Shown here: piece after piece, positions 10,050 through 17,798 of the stretch
Layout of the letters: each line of letters begins with the position of its first letter
How positions within the stretch are numbered: the first letter of the stretch is position 1
Source of the DNA: JBLHHI01 sp047614125
GTDB taxonomy: Bacteria; Bacteroidota; Bacteroidia; NS11-12g; UBA9320
Assembly: GCA_047614125.1 (NCBI GenBank)
Contig: JBLHHI010000019.1
Location: forward strand, 1 to 35,012
DNA: 35,012 bases
Direction: 5' to 3'
Made by a program: the position numbers and the translations under genes
The notes under the pieces: generated by a model
Database searches by the model: none
What the model was told of the DNA's origin: nothing
What the model saw: the letters and a program-made list of their open reading frames with translations, nothing else

Positions 10050-10081
10050 GAAAGCTACTTAACTTTCTATAAAAGTGCAAA
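10050..10081 (-). promoter_or_regulatory. Candidate promoter for the receptor-T9SS operon
   Basis: On the minus strand TTTG (within the A/T run at 10078-10081), a 20-base spacer and TAGCTTTC (10050-10057) resemble the Bacteroidota housekeeping promoter TTTG-N19/20-TAnnTTTG with one mismatch in the -7 box. The predicted start point lies about 30 bases upstream of the ATG at 10011. This supports the shorter receptor start. Confidence 0.45.
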
Positions 10082-10125
10082 AAAAGCATTTTATATTACA
10101 TTTTGCTCAACCGAATCAAAACTGT

Positions 10126-11088
10126 TTATATGTAGTTGGTCTCGTTTAAAGCAAAAAAAAATTTGTTAACCAGAACTTCCGAAATTCGCTCATACGATTC
10201 AACCGACCACCCGCCAATATGTGGGGTAATAATCACATTGCTCATAGCATTTAGCTCACTGAGTTCAAGCTTTTGTTGCATGGTAAGATTTGCTAAGTTT
10301 TCATTTTCCAGTACATCGGCACCAAAGTGGCTGATCTTACCCATTTTCAGGCCTTCCAACACTGCCGATGTATTCATAATTCCACCTCTCGAAAGGTTCA
10401 TGAGAACAAAGGGACGTTCCATTTTTTGAATGAAACTCGCATTGATCATCCCACGTGTTTCATTCATTAATGGCACATGAAAAGACAGAATATCTGACGA
10501 CTTAATCACCTCATCCTGACCAACTTCATTTACATGAGAAAATCCTTCAGTATAATCCGACTTGTATTTATCGTAAGCCAACACCTGGCAATCGAAGCCT
10601 GCTAAGCGTTGAGCAAAGGCGCTGCCCGTATTGCCAAAACCAATGATGCCAACCGTTTTTCCTTTAATTTCAAATCCTCGGTTGGATTCTCTATTCCATA
10701 TTCCACGAACAACTTCTCGATTCGATTGAACGATGTTGGAACTCAGCCCAAGTAAGATACCTAAGGTCTGATCGGCCACAGCATCTTTATTTGCTTCACC
10801 ACAATTTATCACAGTTACACCAAGTTCTTGGGCCGCTGCCACGTCAATATTATCCATACCTGAACCAGCACGCGCAATCAATTTTATGGATGGATTATTT
10901 ACCATCAACGTTCTGCTAACGTCAATCTTGCTACGCAAAACTAAGGCCGTATGCCCTTTCAAAGCAGCATCCACTTCGCTTGCTTTTAGTTGAGGCATGT
11001 AAGCGTAAACCACTCCATACGTTTGCAACTTCTCCATAAAGCTTGGATGCAAGTCGTCAATAATTAATACGTTGTGATTCTCACTCAT
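10126..11088 (-). CDS. D-isomer-specific 2-hydroxyacid dehydrogenase (phosphoglycerate dehydrogenase-like)
   Basis: This 320-residue NAD-dependent dehydrogenase has the family landmarks in order. They are ARAGSGMDNIDVAAAQELGV, the Rossmann motif GKTVGIIGFGNTGSAFAQRL, the catalytic Arg in MNLSRGG, an acidic GADVLENE segment and the catalytic His in TPHIGGW. There is no C-terminal ACT domain, so it belongs to the short class seen in Bacteroidota. Oxidation of 3-phosphoglycerate for serine synthesis is the likeliest reaction, but other D-2-hydroxyacids are possible. The frame opens 24 codons earlier (ATG at 11160); the shorter ATG (11086-11088) fits homologues and lies just downstream of a -7 box. 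The gene lies on the same strand between two paralogous receptors, with gaps of ~112 bases on each side, an unexpected place for a metabolic enzyme. Confidence 0.85.
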   Translation of the reverse strand: MSENHNVLIIDDLHPSFMEKLQTYGVVYAYMPQLKASEVDAALKGHTALVLRSKIDVSRTLMVNNPSIKLIARAGSGMDNIDVAAAQELGVTVINCGEANKDAVADQTLGILLGLSSNIVQSNREVVRGIWNRESNRGFEIKGKTVGIIGFGNTGSAFAQRLAGFDCQVLAYDKYKSDYTEGFSHVNEVGQDEVIKSSDILSFHVPLMNETRGMINASFIQKMERPFVLMNLSRGGIMNTSAVLEGLKMGKISHFGADVLENENLANLTMQQKLELSELNAMSNVIITPHIGGWSVESYERISEVLVNKFFFALNETNYI

Positions 11089-11102
11089 CTTGGGTTCTAT
11101 AT

Positions 11103-11129
11103 CAAACTTAAGCTTATTATTCTGTTCAA
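11103..11129 (-). promoter_or_regulatory. Candidate promoter of the hydroxyacid dehydrogenase gene
   Basis: The minus strand reads TTG, a 16-base spacer, then TAAGTTTG (11103-11110), an exact match to the Bacteroidota -7 box TAnnTTTG. The predicted start point falls within about 10 bases of the ATG at 11088. This favours that start over the one at 11160. Confidence 0.45.
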
Positions 11130-11200
11130 AACATTTTGTTTTACCATTGTCCACGTTCATTTGAGAAACGGGATTAAATATTTTAAATATCCATCATCGG

Positions 11201-14200
11201 CTAAAAATCCATCTTCAACCCGATTTGTATATTTCTTGGGCTGCCAAAGTTATTTGGGTTATCCAATCTAATTTTATATAACTGAGTAAACGTTTCTGCG
11301 TCAATCTGATTTCTTACCTGTTGCTGCCCAACGGGTGAATTTAAATATCCATCATCAGACGGCAGACCTGTAAACGAATAAACATTACGAATTAGTAGGG
11401 TATTTAATAGGTTGGCAGCTGAAACATACATCCGAATCATATTGTGTTCATTTACCATAATTCCTTTTTCAATACGTAGGTCTACTTGCGTTGCCCAGGG
11501 CATTCTATTTCCAAACGGATTTCCTTTTATCTGTGACCGCTGAACAACGCCATTGGCGGCTTGCGCGCCCGTTATTGGAGCCTGAATGGAAGTGTAAGGA
11601 TTGCCAGAAGAAGCATTTAAGGTAGCCGACAAAAATGTGTTTTCAAAGATTGATTCAGCCCAACCTTTGGGCCCTTGATACGATTTCTCCCGACCAAAAT
11701 TATACACCACATAGCCTTTAAACGTGTGTCGATTTTCGAAAGACAATGGATATAAACTCCGTAAGTTCGGCTGACCGCTTTGAATCAAGGATGCCGCAGA
11801 ATTTACATTCGACCCAGTACCTTCCGCAAATTGCATGCTGTAACTTCCGTTCAAGGTTAAGTGATTATCCATGTGGTTAAATTCTACCGTATATTGTTGG
11901 ATGGTGGCCACATCGATGTTGCTGTACGTTGTATAAGAATACGGATAGGCTTGCTCGATGCGATATTGATTAAAATCGTTGCTGAGCTGTGCATAATTGG
12001 CAACCAATTTCATGGAAGCATGAGCTCCAATAAGTTGGCTTAAACCAATGTTATAATCTGTTTTAACCCGTGGCTTCATATCTGGGTTTGGAAGAACTCC
12101 AGAAATGTTGCTCTGCATAAAATAATACGTGGAATAGGGCAAATAGGTTTGAGAAGCCGCTGGCTGTTGTGCTAACTTATCGTAGCTCACAAAGAGTAGG
12201 CTTGTTGAATTTATTGGAAAGGAGAACGACAACCTTGGCAAGATCAAATTTTGCGGATTGGAAGTACGGAAAGAAGCGGTACTCAATTCTTGATTTTCTG
12301 GATCAATTAAATAGGGTTGTATTCGTCCGCTTGACGATTTATTGGCCAGTAAAGATGGATCGGATATGGTGTTGCCATCGGCATCATACCACTGCGTTCC
12401 GTTTCGGTATCCAACAATGTTGGTGGGCGAATTAAAATCATTTACATATACTACGTAATCCGATTCAATACTTCCCGGATGATGCACTGGTAAGCCTTGC
12501 AATTCGCTAACCTCTCCAGCGGTATGAGCTGGATTTATGAGAAATGGATCTTTTAACACATATTGGTTGCCATCGTAACGTTCAAATCGAAAGCCCATTC
12601 GAACAATCAAGTTTTTATAAACGAACTTATCTTGCAGCCATGCGGCACCACGTATAGGAGCAAAGGCATCGATGGTTCGATTCTGCGGATTGTTTAAGAA
12701 TTGTCCAATTCCCGATCGGCCCTTTGTTCTATTTCCCAAATGATCGTAGCCGCTGTACGACACGTAGCCGTTTCCGTTGTTTAACAATTCATCGGCACTA
12801 AACATGCTTAAATCAAACGTTTCTGGAGAAAGAGAATTCACATCAATCCACGATGATTCATTAATTTTTTGGCCATCCGCATCGGTATATCCACTTTGAA
12901 TGAGTTTTTGCCGCAGTGCTGCATCAAAATGAGTTTGTTGAGATCCTTGCACTCCTGGAGCATAACGAACACTATCAATAAAACGACCTTGTTCATCAAA
13001 GCTTAGGGTGGGATTGTTCCGATCGAGCGGATTGATGTGACTGTTAACCAATTGGGGCATGATTTGCCACAAACGGGCTGCTGACAGCCCATAATAACCC
13101 GACTTATCCTGGATGAAATTGACCCCGAATTCAACATCATGTTGAATTTTCTGATTGTTGAATGGATGAATGGCCGCTTCGGTATAAGCTGTAATTCCAA
13201 AACGCTCCTCGAATGATTTATTATACGAGCCATAAACAGTACCTGGAAGGGCATACAATGAATAAATGAGTGGTAGGTTATAACCATTCAAAATACCTCC
13301 ACCTTGCACCAGCTTCGACATGGAATTTTGACCGTTCTGTTTGTCGAATAAAAATTGTGTGTAGGCCGAGAGTCCTGCATTTCTGGCATCGGGGGTGAAA
13401 CTCATTAATGAATCCCGATAACCCGTTAACTCCATGTAGTTTTTAACTGTGTGTTGTTTTCCATTCTCATCGGTATACGTAATGGGTTGGTTTTCGGTGT
13501 ACCCATACACCGGAATTCGTTTGGTATTAAATGCCCCTACATAGCCATAGCTAAAATAATCATCCTGGTGATTTGCACTTTGAACTACGTTCGAATTTGT
13601 CTGATAATTTAATTCCACCGCGTAAAAGAGATTGCTCAACCAATGGTCTCTTTCATAGTTGCGTTCTCCTAAATGATTGTATTTGGATTTTAAAGCGTGA
13701 CTAAAATTTATTTGGCCGTTGTAAAAATGAGCCTGCTGTTCTGGATTTTCAGCACGGTTCAACAATACGTTGTTATTCAAGGCTAAGCGGCGTTGCACAT
13801 AGTTGTACGATTGGATAAAGTCGATCCCAATATTTGGCGTTGGATTGAAGGTTAACTTGAGTTGTGCGTACCCATCGTGCCGCTGAGCATTGGGTCGTGC
13901 ATCTGTGGTTTTTAGATCACTGGTGCGGATAAAATTGGCGGCAGGCACGTATCCTCCAACTATTTCGGAGCTTGTAAGCGGGTTATTAGTAAGGTGCTGG
14001 ATGGTTTGATCCGTACCCGTATATGTGGTGCCCGCAGCGGGCGAAGGATCTTTTTGAAACTGATAGTGCGCTAAGAAACTGTAGCCCAACACCAACTTCT
14101 TACTCCCTTTGTTATCATATTCTCGACTAATTAAGGCTCTTGAAGTATATAATGAAAGTAGGTTGTGATGGTAGCCGTTAAATGGGCTGGAACTTTGCAA

Positions 14201-14884
14201 TTGAATTGTGTTCACCTTTGATGTAGAAATCACCCTAGATCGAAATTGAATACCCCCTCCGCTAAAACCGCCGTATCGAGCAGGTATGGCTTGATCTAGA
14301 ATCGCAATGTTTTCCAAACCCAGAACGGTGGGCGGCATTGGCCCGAGCATGGGGATGTTTCCATCCGACATGCCAGAAGTTGATCCCGGTCTGTTTGGAC
14401 CAACAACCAATTCTCCATCTATCAACTTTACACCCGGCTTAATGAGGATGATTTGGGTTGGATCTATGCTGGGAAGATCCGGTAATGAGTCAAAACCTGA
14501 AGTGGGTTCAGAAGCAATTCGTATTACAATAGGTTTAAGGGCTACATCATTTTCTATTACAAAATTGAAGATTTCTTGTTTCTGAATACTCATAATTGCC
14601 ATAAAGCTATCGGATGAAACCGTTGTGGCCAGTAAGGTGTATTTGCCCGGATTGATTTGCTTAATTTGGTAATTTCCGGCTTCATCAGATGCTGTTATGT
14701 ACTTCGTTTCACCATCGCTTAATAGTTGGATGTAAACGCCTTCCAACTCTGTATCATCCGGTGCTAAAATCTGACCCCGTATTTCGGCATACTGAGCCAA
14801 AGCCAGCTTCGGACTAAAAAAAAGTGCCATTAGAAAAAGGCTGGTTAAGAGAATGGGTAGGTTTGTGGTACGTGCTCGTTTCAT
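11201..14884 (-). CDS. TonB-dependent receptor paralogue with divergent plug
   Basis: This 1227-residue outer-membrane receptor starts with signal peptide MKRARTTNLPILLTSLFLMA, cleaved near ALAQ. A CarboxypepD_reg-like domain follows (AEIRGQILAPDDTELEGVYI ... YQIKQINPGKYTLLATTV). The plug is recognisable only in part: SDGNIPMLGPMPP aligns with FIDGVPVIGSSSLP of the paralogue, and IPARYGGFSGGGIQFRSR with its plug end. The barrel matches the 6262 receptor over long stretches (GAAWLQDKFVYKNLIVRMGFRFERYDG; YVLKDPF; HTAGEVSELQG) and ends in QIGLKMDF. An upstream TTG would add 9 residues; the ATG at 14882-14884 gives a clean signal peptide. Unlike its paralogue it has no sorting-tail or PorV-like partner directly downstream; the dehydrogenase gene follows instead. 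Substrate unknown. Confidence 0.9.
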   Translation of the reverse strand: MKRARTTNLPILLTSLFLMALFFSPKLALAQYAEIRGQILAPDDTELEGVYIQLLSDGETKYITASDEAGNYQIKQINPGKYTLLATTVSSDSFMAIMSIQKQEIFNFVIENDVALKPIVIRIASEPTSGFDSLPDLPSIDPTQIILIKPGVKLIDGELVVGPNRPGSTSGMSDGNIPMLGPMPPTVLGLENIAILDQAIPARYGGFSGGGIQFRSRVISTSKVNTIQLQSSSPFNGYHHNLLSLYTSRALISREYDNKGSKKLVLGYSFLAHYQFQKDPSPAAGTTYTGTDQTIQHLTNNPLTSSEIVGGYVPAANFIRTSDLKTTDARPNAQRHDGYAQLKLTFNPTPNIGIDFIQSYNYVQRRLALNNNVLLNRAENPEQQAHFYNGQINFSHALKSKYNHLGERNYERDHWLSNLFYAVELNYQTNSNVVQSANHQDDYFSYGYVGAFNTKRIPVYGYTENQPITYTDENGKQHTVKNYMELTGYRDSLMSFTPDARNAGLSAYTQFLFDKQNGQNSMSKLVQGGGILNGYNLPLIYSLYALPGTVYGSYNKSFEERFGITAYTEAAIHPFNNQKIQHDVEFGVNFIQDKSGYYGLSAARLWQIMPQLVNSHINPLDRNNPTLSFDEQGRFIDSVRYAPGVQGSQQTHFDAALRQKLIQSGYTDADGQKINESSWIDVNSLSPETFDLSMFSADELLNNGNGYVSYSGYDHLGNRTKGRSGIGQFLNNPQNRTIDAFAPIRGAAWLQDKFVYKNLIVRMGFRFERYDGNQYVLKDPFLINPAHTAGEVSELQGLPVHHPGSIESDYVVYVNDFNSPTNIVGYRNGTQWYDADGNTISDPSLLANKSSSGRIQPYLIDPENQELSTASFRTSNPQNLILPRLSFSFPINSTSLLFVSYDKLAQQPAASQTYLPYSTYYFMQSNISGVLPNPDMKPRVKTDYNIGLSQLIGAHASMKLVANYAQLSNDFNQYRIEQAYPYSYTTYSNIDVATIQQYTVEFNHMDNHLTLNGSYSMQFAEGTGSNVNSAASLIQSGQPNLRSLYPLSFENRHTFKGYVVYNFGREKSYQGPKGWAESIFENTFLSATLNASSGNPYTSIQAPITGAQAANGVVQRSQIKGNPFGNRMPWATQVDLRIEKGIMVNEHNMIRMYVSAANLLNTLLIRNVYSFTGLPSDDGYLNSPVGQQQVRNQIDAETFTQLYKIRLDNPNNFGSPRNIQIGLKMDF

Positions 14885-14908
14885 AGTGGTTACAATTATT
14901 AATGAACC

Positions 14909-14916
14909 CAAATGTA
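14909..14916 (-). promoter_or_regulatory. -7 box upstream of the second receptor
   Basis: TACATTTG on the minus strand matches TAnnTTTG exactly and lies 25 bases upstream of the ATG. No TTG is seen at the expected -33 distance. That position is instead occupied by repeated AAACCTC motifs (14924-14985), suggesting a regulated promoter. Confidence 0.4.
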
Positions 14917-14923
14917 TTGGAGC

Positions 14924-14985
14924 AAACCTCCAGTTACCAGCTACTTTTAACCATCAGAGGTTTGAACTTTACCAACGGGAGGTTT
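14924..14985. repeat. Three AAACCTC-type motifs, two direct and one inverted
   Basis: Copy 1 on the plus strand is AAACCTCCAGTTACCAG (14924-14940). Copies 2 and 3 read on the minus strand as AAACCTCTGATGGTTAAAAG (14944-14963) and AAACCTCCCGTTGGTAAAG (14967-14985), offset by 22 bases. Copies 1 and 3 form a perfect 8-base inverted repeat (AAACCTCC/GGAGGTTT). The cluster sits between the murI stop and the -7 box of the second receptor. It could be an operator array or a weak terminator for murI. Confidence 0.5.
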
Positions 14986-15043
14986 TTGTAATTATCGCAG
15001 TCAAGCTAGTAGATTGCCTTGCAACCTATTTGCATGCAACAAA

Positions 15044-15832
15044 TCAATAATCCTGCGTTCCAATCAACGACACCTGATCCCCAAAAAATTGTTTCGCCAT
15101 TGCCTCAAAAGATTTGGTATAATCCGATACATAGAAACGATCCACCGGAGCATCTTTGGATTTTTCAGCACCGGTCGATGAGAACTGTTTAACAATCAAA
15201 CGCGCAATTAATTCTGGAGCATCCACCAATAATATTTTGGATCCTAAAAAATCTGCAATCTGATCTTTAATCAATGGATAATGCGTACAACCCAAGACCA
15301 ATGCATCCAAATCAGCAGGTAATTGTGAGAGGTATTGTTGGATTACTGTTTCTGCAATTGAATCGTGTACAAAACCTTCCTCAATCATTGGTGCCAAAAG
15401 AGGTGTAGCCAATTCGAAGACTTGCAGCGTGCCTTTCTTCTCCAACAACTTTTTCTCATAAATGTGACTAAACACGGTTTGCCGCGTTCCAATTACTCCA
15501 ATGTTATTTAGTTCTGGATTGGCTATAATAAAGTCAACCACCGGGTCAACAACATTAAAACAGCTGTTCAACGATGTTGGAAGAATTTTGGGTGTTAAAA
15601 CCGATGAGGCAGTATTACATGCAACAATTAGATCTTGACAGCCCTTTTTAACCAGAAAGTTCGAAATTCTTGAAATGTATTCTTGTATAGCTTGGGCAGA
15701 TTTGTCGCCGTACGGAAGGTGTGCTGTATCGCCAAAATAAATCAGAGGGTGATTTGGCATGGCCTTTTTAACTGCCGCTGCCACCGTTAATCCCCCAATA
15801 CCAGAATCAAATATACCAATTGGACTTCCCAA
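15044..15832 (-). CDS. murI: Glutamate racemase MurI (TTG start)
   Basis: MurI makes D-glutamate for peptidoglycan in the cytosol. The 262-residue protein has PIGIFDSGIGGLTVAAAV at the N-terminus and the substrate block YFGDTAHLPYGDKS. Both catalytic cysteines are present, in VACNTASS (Cys72) and VLGCTHYPL (Cys182). The frame has no ATG near the start: TTG at 15830-15832 lies 3 codons before the conserved PIGIFDSG, and an in-frame TAA lies 9 bases further upstream. TTG initiation is therefore the simplest reading. The gene follows the ompH gene but is separated from it by a terminator hairpin at 15861-15887, so it is either read through or has its own promoter (candidate -7 box at 15888-15895). 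Confidence 0.95.
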   Translation of the reverse strand: MGSPIGIFDSGIGGLTVAAAVKKAMPNHPLIYFGDTAHLPYGDKSAQAIQEYISRISNFLVKKGCQDLIVACNTASSVLTPKILPTSLNSCFNVVDPVVDFIIANPELNNIGVIGTRQTVFSHIYEKKLLEKKGTLQVFELATPLLAPMIEEGFVHDSIAETVIQQYLSQLPADLDALVLGCTHYPLIKDQIADFLGSKILLVDAPELIARLIVKQFSSTGAEKSKDAPVDRFYVSDYTKSFEAMAKQFFGDQVSLIGTQDY

Positions 15833-15845
15833 GGTTGTGCTTTAA

Positions 15846-15887
15846 AGTTGCGCAAAATAAAACGGCACCAACTAAGTTGATGCCGTT
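15846..15887 (-). terminator. Terminator hairpin between ompH and murI
   Basis: Minus-strand AACGGCA-TCAAC...GTTGG-TGCCGTT forms a 12-base stem with one mismatch and a 3-base loop (15861-15887), followed by a T-rich stretch. It lies 27 bases past the stop of the second ompH-like gene. Confidence 0.75.
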
Positions 15888-15895
15888 CAAATTTA
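15888..15895 (-). promoter_or_regulatory. Candidate -7 box for murI
   Basis: The minus strand reads TAAATTTG, an exact TAnnTTTG match immediately before the terminator stem. No good -33 TTG is present at the normal distance, so this is a weak call. It could let murI be transcribed independently of ompH. Confidence 0.3.
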
Positions 15896-15914
15896 ATGTT
15901 TCTTATATAGAACT

Positions 15915-16424
15915 TTATTGTAAGTTCAATTTAGCCTTCATTGCAGTCATTAAGTCGTGTGCTGGATCGCCGTAAATCAGTCCGCCTCCATCGCTCGAAT
16001 CGAAGACGTAGGTATAGCCCTTCGACTTTGCAACTTCTTCTATTTTGAGTTTCAAGTCTTTTATAACTGGTTCTAACAATTCTTCCTGCTTTTGTTGCAA
16101 CTTTACATTTGCTTCTTGCTGCTTCGTTTGATATCTGCGTTGAATTTCGGCAAATTCTTCTTCACGCAATTGCGTAATGTCCAGATCTTTAGTTGGATTT
16201 GCCTTCCAATACGCCCGCTTATCTTCGAGTTCTTTTTCAATGGCCTGCAACGAATATTGATATTGCTGCGATAAATTCAATAACCGCATTTCAATGCTAT
16301 CCACTTGTGGCAACATCTCAATCAATTCTGCAGAATTAACATGGGCGATCTTTACCTGCCCAAAGCTGGTGGAAAACATGCTCGCGAAAAGCGCTCCTGT
16401 CAGCAATACTTTAAATACTTTCAT
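15915..16424 (-). CDS. OmpH/Skp-family periplasmic chaperone (second of a tandem pair)
   Basis: This 169-residue protein has a signal peptide (MKVFKVLLTGALFASMFSTSFGQ). It continues with the OmpH opening VKIAHVNSAELIEMLPQVDS, a long charged helical region (about residues 45-125; QQYQYSLQAIEKELEDKRAYW, then Gln/Glu/Lys-rich coiled coil) and a closing beta segment SKGYTYVFDSSDGGGLIYGDPAHDLM. Skp-type proteins form jellyfish-like trimers that hold unfolded outer-membrane proteins in the periplasm. Tandem OmpH copies, as here with 16500-17090, are typical of Bacteroidota. The gap to the upstream copy is 75 bases, consistent with one operon. A terminator follows the stop. Confidence 0.9.
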   Translation of the reverse strand: MKVFKVLLTGALFASMFSTSFGQVKIAHVNSAELIEMLPQVDSIEMRLLNLSQQYQYSLQAIEKELEDKRAYWKANPTKDLDITQLREEEFAEIQRRYQTKQQEANVKLQQKQEELLEPVIKDLKLKIEEVAKSKGYTYVFDSSDGGGLIYGDPAHDLMTAMKAKLNLQ

Positions 16425-16499
16425 ATTTTACTATTTATCTATGTGTTTCTAATTATTTGTTACGATTCAATGGGATTAAAGTTTCCTTTAAACAGCGAT

Positions 16500-17090
16500 T
16501 TAGTCTTGGCCTGGTAAATTATCTGGATTTGCGTTCTTTCGTTCATCGAGAGACGTGATACCTAATTCGGCCAATACCTCCCCACTCTTGTCGAACCGAG
16601 CATTGGAATAAAGCATAACCAAGTCTCCGGATTTATCCAGAATAAAGTCGAGTGCCTCCCGTTTTGCCACTTTTTGAATGGCATCAAAAACTCGATCTTG
16701 AATGGGTTTAATCAGTTCTTCGCGTTTCTTAAAAAGCAGGCCTTCGTACCCAAATTTTTCTTGTTGAACTTTGGCTATTTCCCGTTCCTTGGCAACAATT
16801 TGAGCTTCGCGTTGTTTCTTCTGATCGTTGTTCAGCAATACTTCCTCGGCGTTAAACTCTTTATACATGCTGTCGAGATTCCTACGCATACCTTCAATTT
16901 CCTTTTGCCACTTAGCGGCCAACTCATCAATTTGCTTCTGTGCCGATTTGTAATCTGGAAGTTGGCTTAAGATGTATTCCGAATCTACGTACGCCCATTT
17001 TTGAGCATACGACTTCGTATTTGCCATCGTGGTTACCAAGATAAGGGTTACCATGCTGAACCGAAAAAATGTCTTTTTAAATATTTTCAT
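16500..17090 (-). CDS. OmpH/Skp-family periplasmic chaperone (first of a tandem pair)
   Basis: The protein is 196 residues with a signal peptide (ending near SYAQ). The OmpH opening is KWAYVDSEYILSQLPDYKSAQKQIDELAAKW. A long coiled-coil stretch extends to about residue 135 (KKQREAQIVAKEREIAKVQQEKFGYEG), followed by the beta segment REALDFILDKSGDLVMLYSNARFDKSGEVLAELGI. The C-terminal tail (SLDERKNANPDNLPGQD) is longer than in its neighbour. The expected role is chaperoning outer-membrane proteins. In many Bacteroidota bamA precedes this pair; here the gene upstream is a lipoprotein instead. A -7 box at 17163-17170 suggests transcription starts at this gene. Confidence 0.9.
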   Translation of the reverse strand: MKIFKKTFFRFSMVTLILVTTMANTKSYAQKWAYVDSEYILSQLPDYKSAQKQIDELAAKWQKEIEGMRRNLDSMYKEFNAEEVLLNNDQKKQREAQIVAKEREIAKVQQEKFGYEGLLFKKREELIKPIQDRVFDAIQKVAKREALDFILDKSGDLVMLYSNARFDKSGEVLAELGITSLDERKNANPDNLPGQD

Positions 17091-17162
17091 TGTTATAATT
17101 TACTGAGATAATTTCAAATACTATTCCAAAACCTCTTTCATCCTTTAATCTCAGCAAAGCTG

Positions 17163-17170
17163 CAAACATA
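17163..17170 (-). promoter_or_regulatory. Candidate -7 box for the ompH pair
   Basis: TATGTTTG on the minus strand matches TAnnTTTG exactly, 73 bases upstream of the first ompH ATG. No clear -33 TTG accompanies it. Confidence 0.4.
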
Positions 17171-17234
17171 GGCATTTTTTGATTTTTGGATTTGGCTATT
17201 TTATAATTTTACATTGTACATTAAATTGAACATG

Positions 17235-17798
17235 CTAATGCTGTAAATAAATCGGCCCAGTCATAATTTTGTTGCTCACATTTAGATCGCGATCCGCAAT
17301 TTGCATGAAACATTCTATGGTGTCTGGATATAAATAATTGGGAGTGGCATCCAACCGAATGTCAATAAAACCACTGATTTTTTTATTCTTCCCCGTTGGC
17401 GTTAAATTCGGTATGCGCTGATTAAAATCGGTCGTATCTGAAGTACCCGGAAAATAGATGTCCTGATACCCACTACCTTTTCTTTCCTTAATGGATATGA
17501 ATAAATTGTTGTTAAATGGACTTCCACCGTTAAACGGAGGAAATGTATCGGCATCGGTAAGTCCAATATCCCCATCATCATCCGCGTAACTAATGGTTAA
17601 TATCAACAGAGAATCTTTTTGATCCAAGTCTTTTAAGACCTCATATCCAACAAAGCTGATTTCAGGAGTGCGCTTTTCAACATCATCCGATGGTCCACAA
17701 CTCCACAATCCAAAACTGAGTAAAACAAGCACGACCAAAACGCAGCTTCCATTTGGCGATGTATTACTTTTGAACTTTGTGAAACTTCCCATTGACAT
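17235..17798 (-). CDS. Hypothetical lipoprotein with Asp-rich motif
   Basis: This 187-residue protein has a hydrophobic segment VLVVLVLLSFGLWSC whose Cys34 fits a lipobox, so it is probably exported and lipid-anchored. Residues 71-80 read YADDDGDIGL, a motif that recurs in small Bacteroidota lipoproteins and could bind Ca2+. The rest looks like a beta sandwich. The family is otherwise unrecognised and no function is proposed. Two ATG codons (17796-17798 and 17790-17792) are possible starts. Both lie inside the 5' end of the divergent acyl-protein synthetase gene, so the two coding regions overlap head to head. An intergenic stretch of ~144 bases separates it from the first ompH gene. Confidence 0.72.
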   Translation of the reverse strand: MSMGSFTKFKSNTSPNGSCVLVVLVLLSFGLWSCGPSDDVEKRTPEISFVGYEVLKDLDQKDSLLILTISYADDDGDIGLTDADTFPPFNGGSPFNNNLFISIKERKGSGYQDIYFPGTSDTTDFNQRIPNLTPTGKNKKISGFIDIRLDATPNYLYPDTIECFMQIADRDLNVSNKIMTGPIYLQH

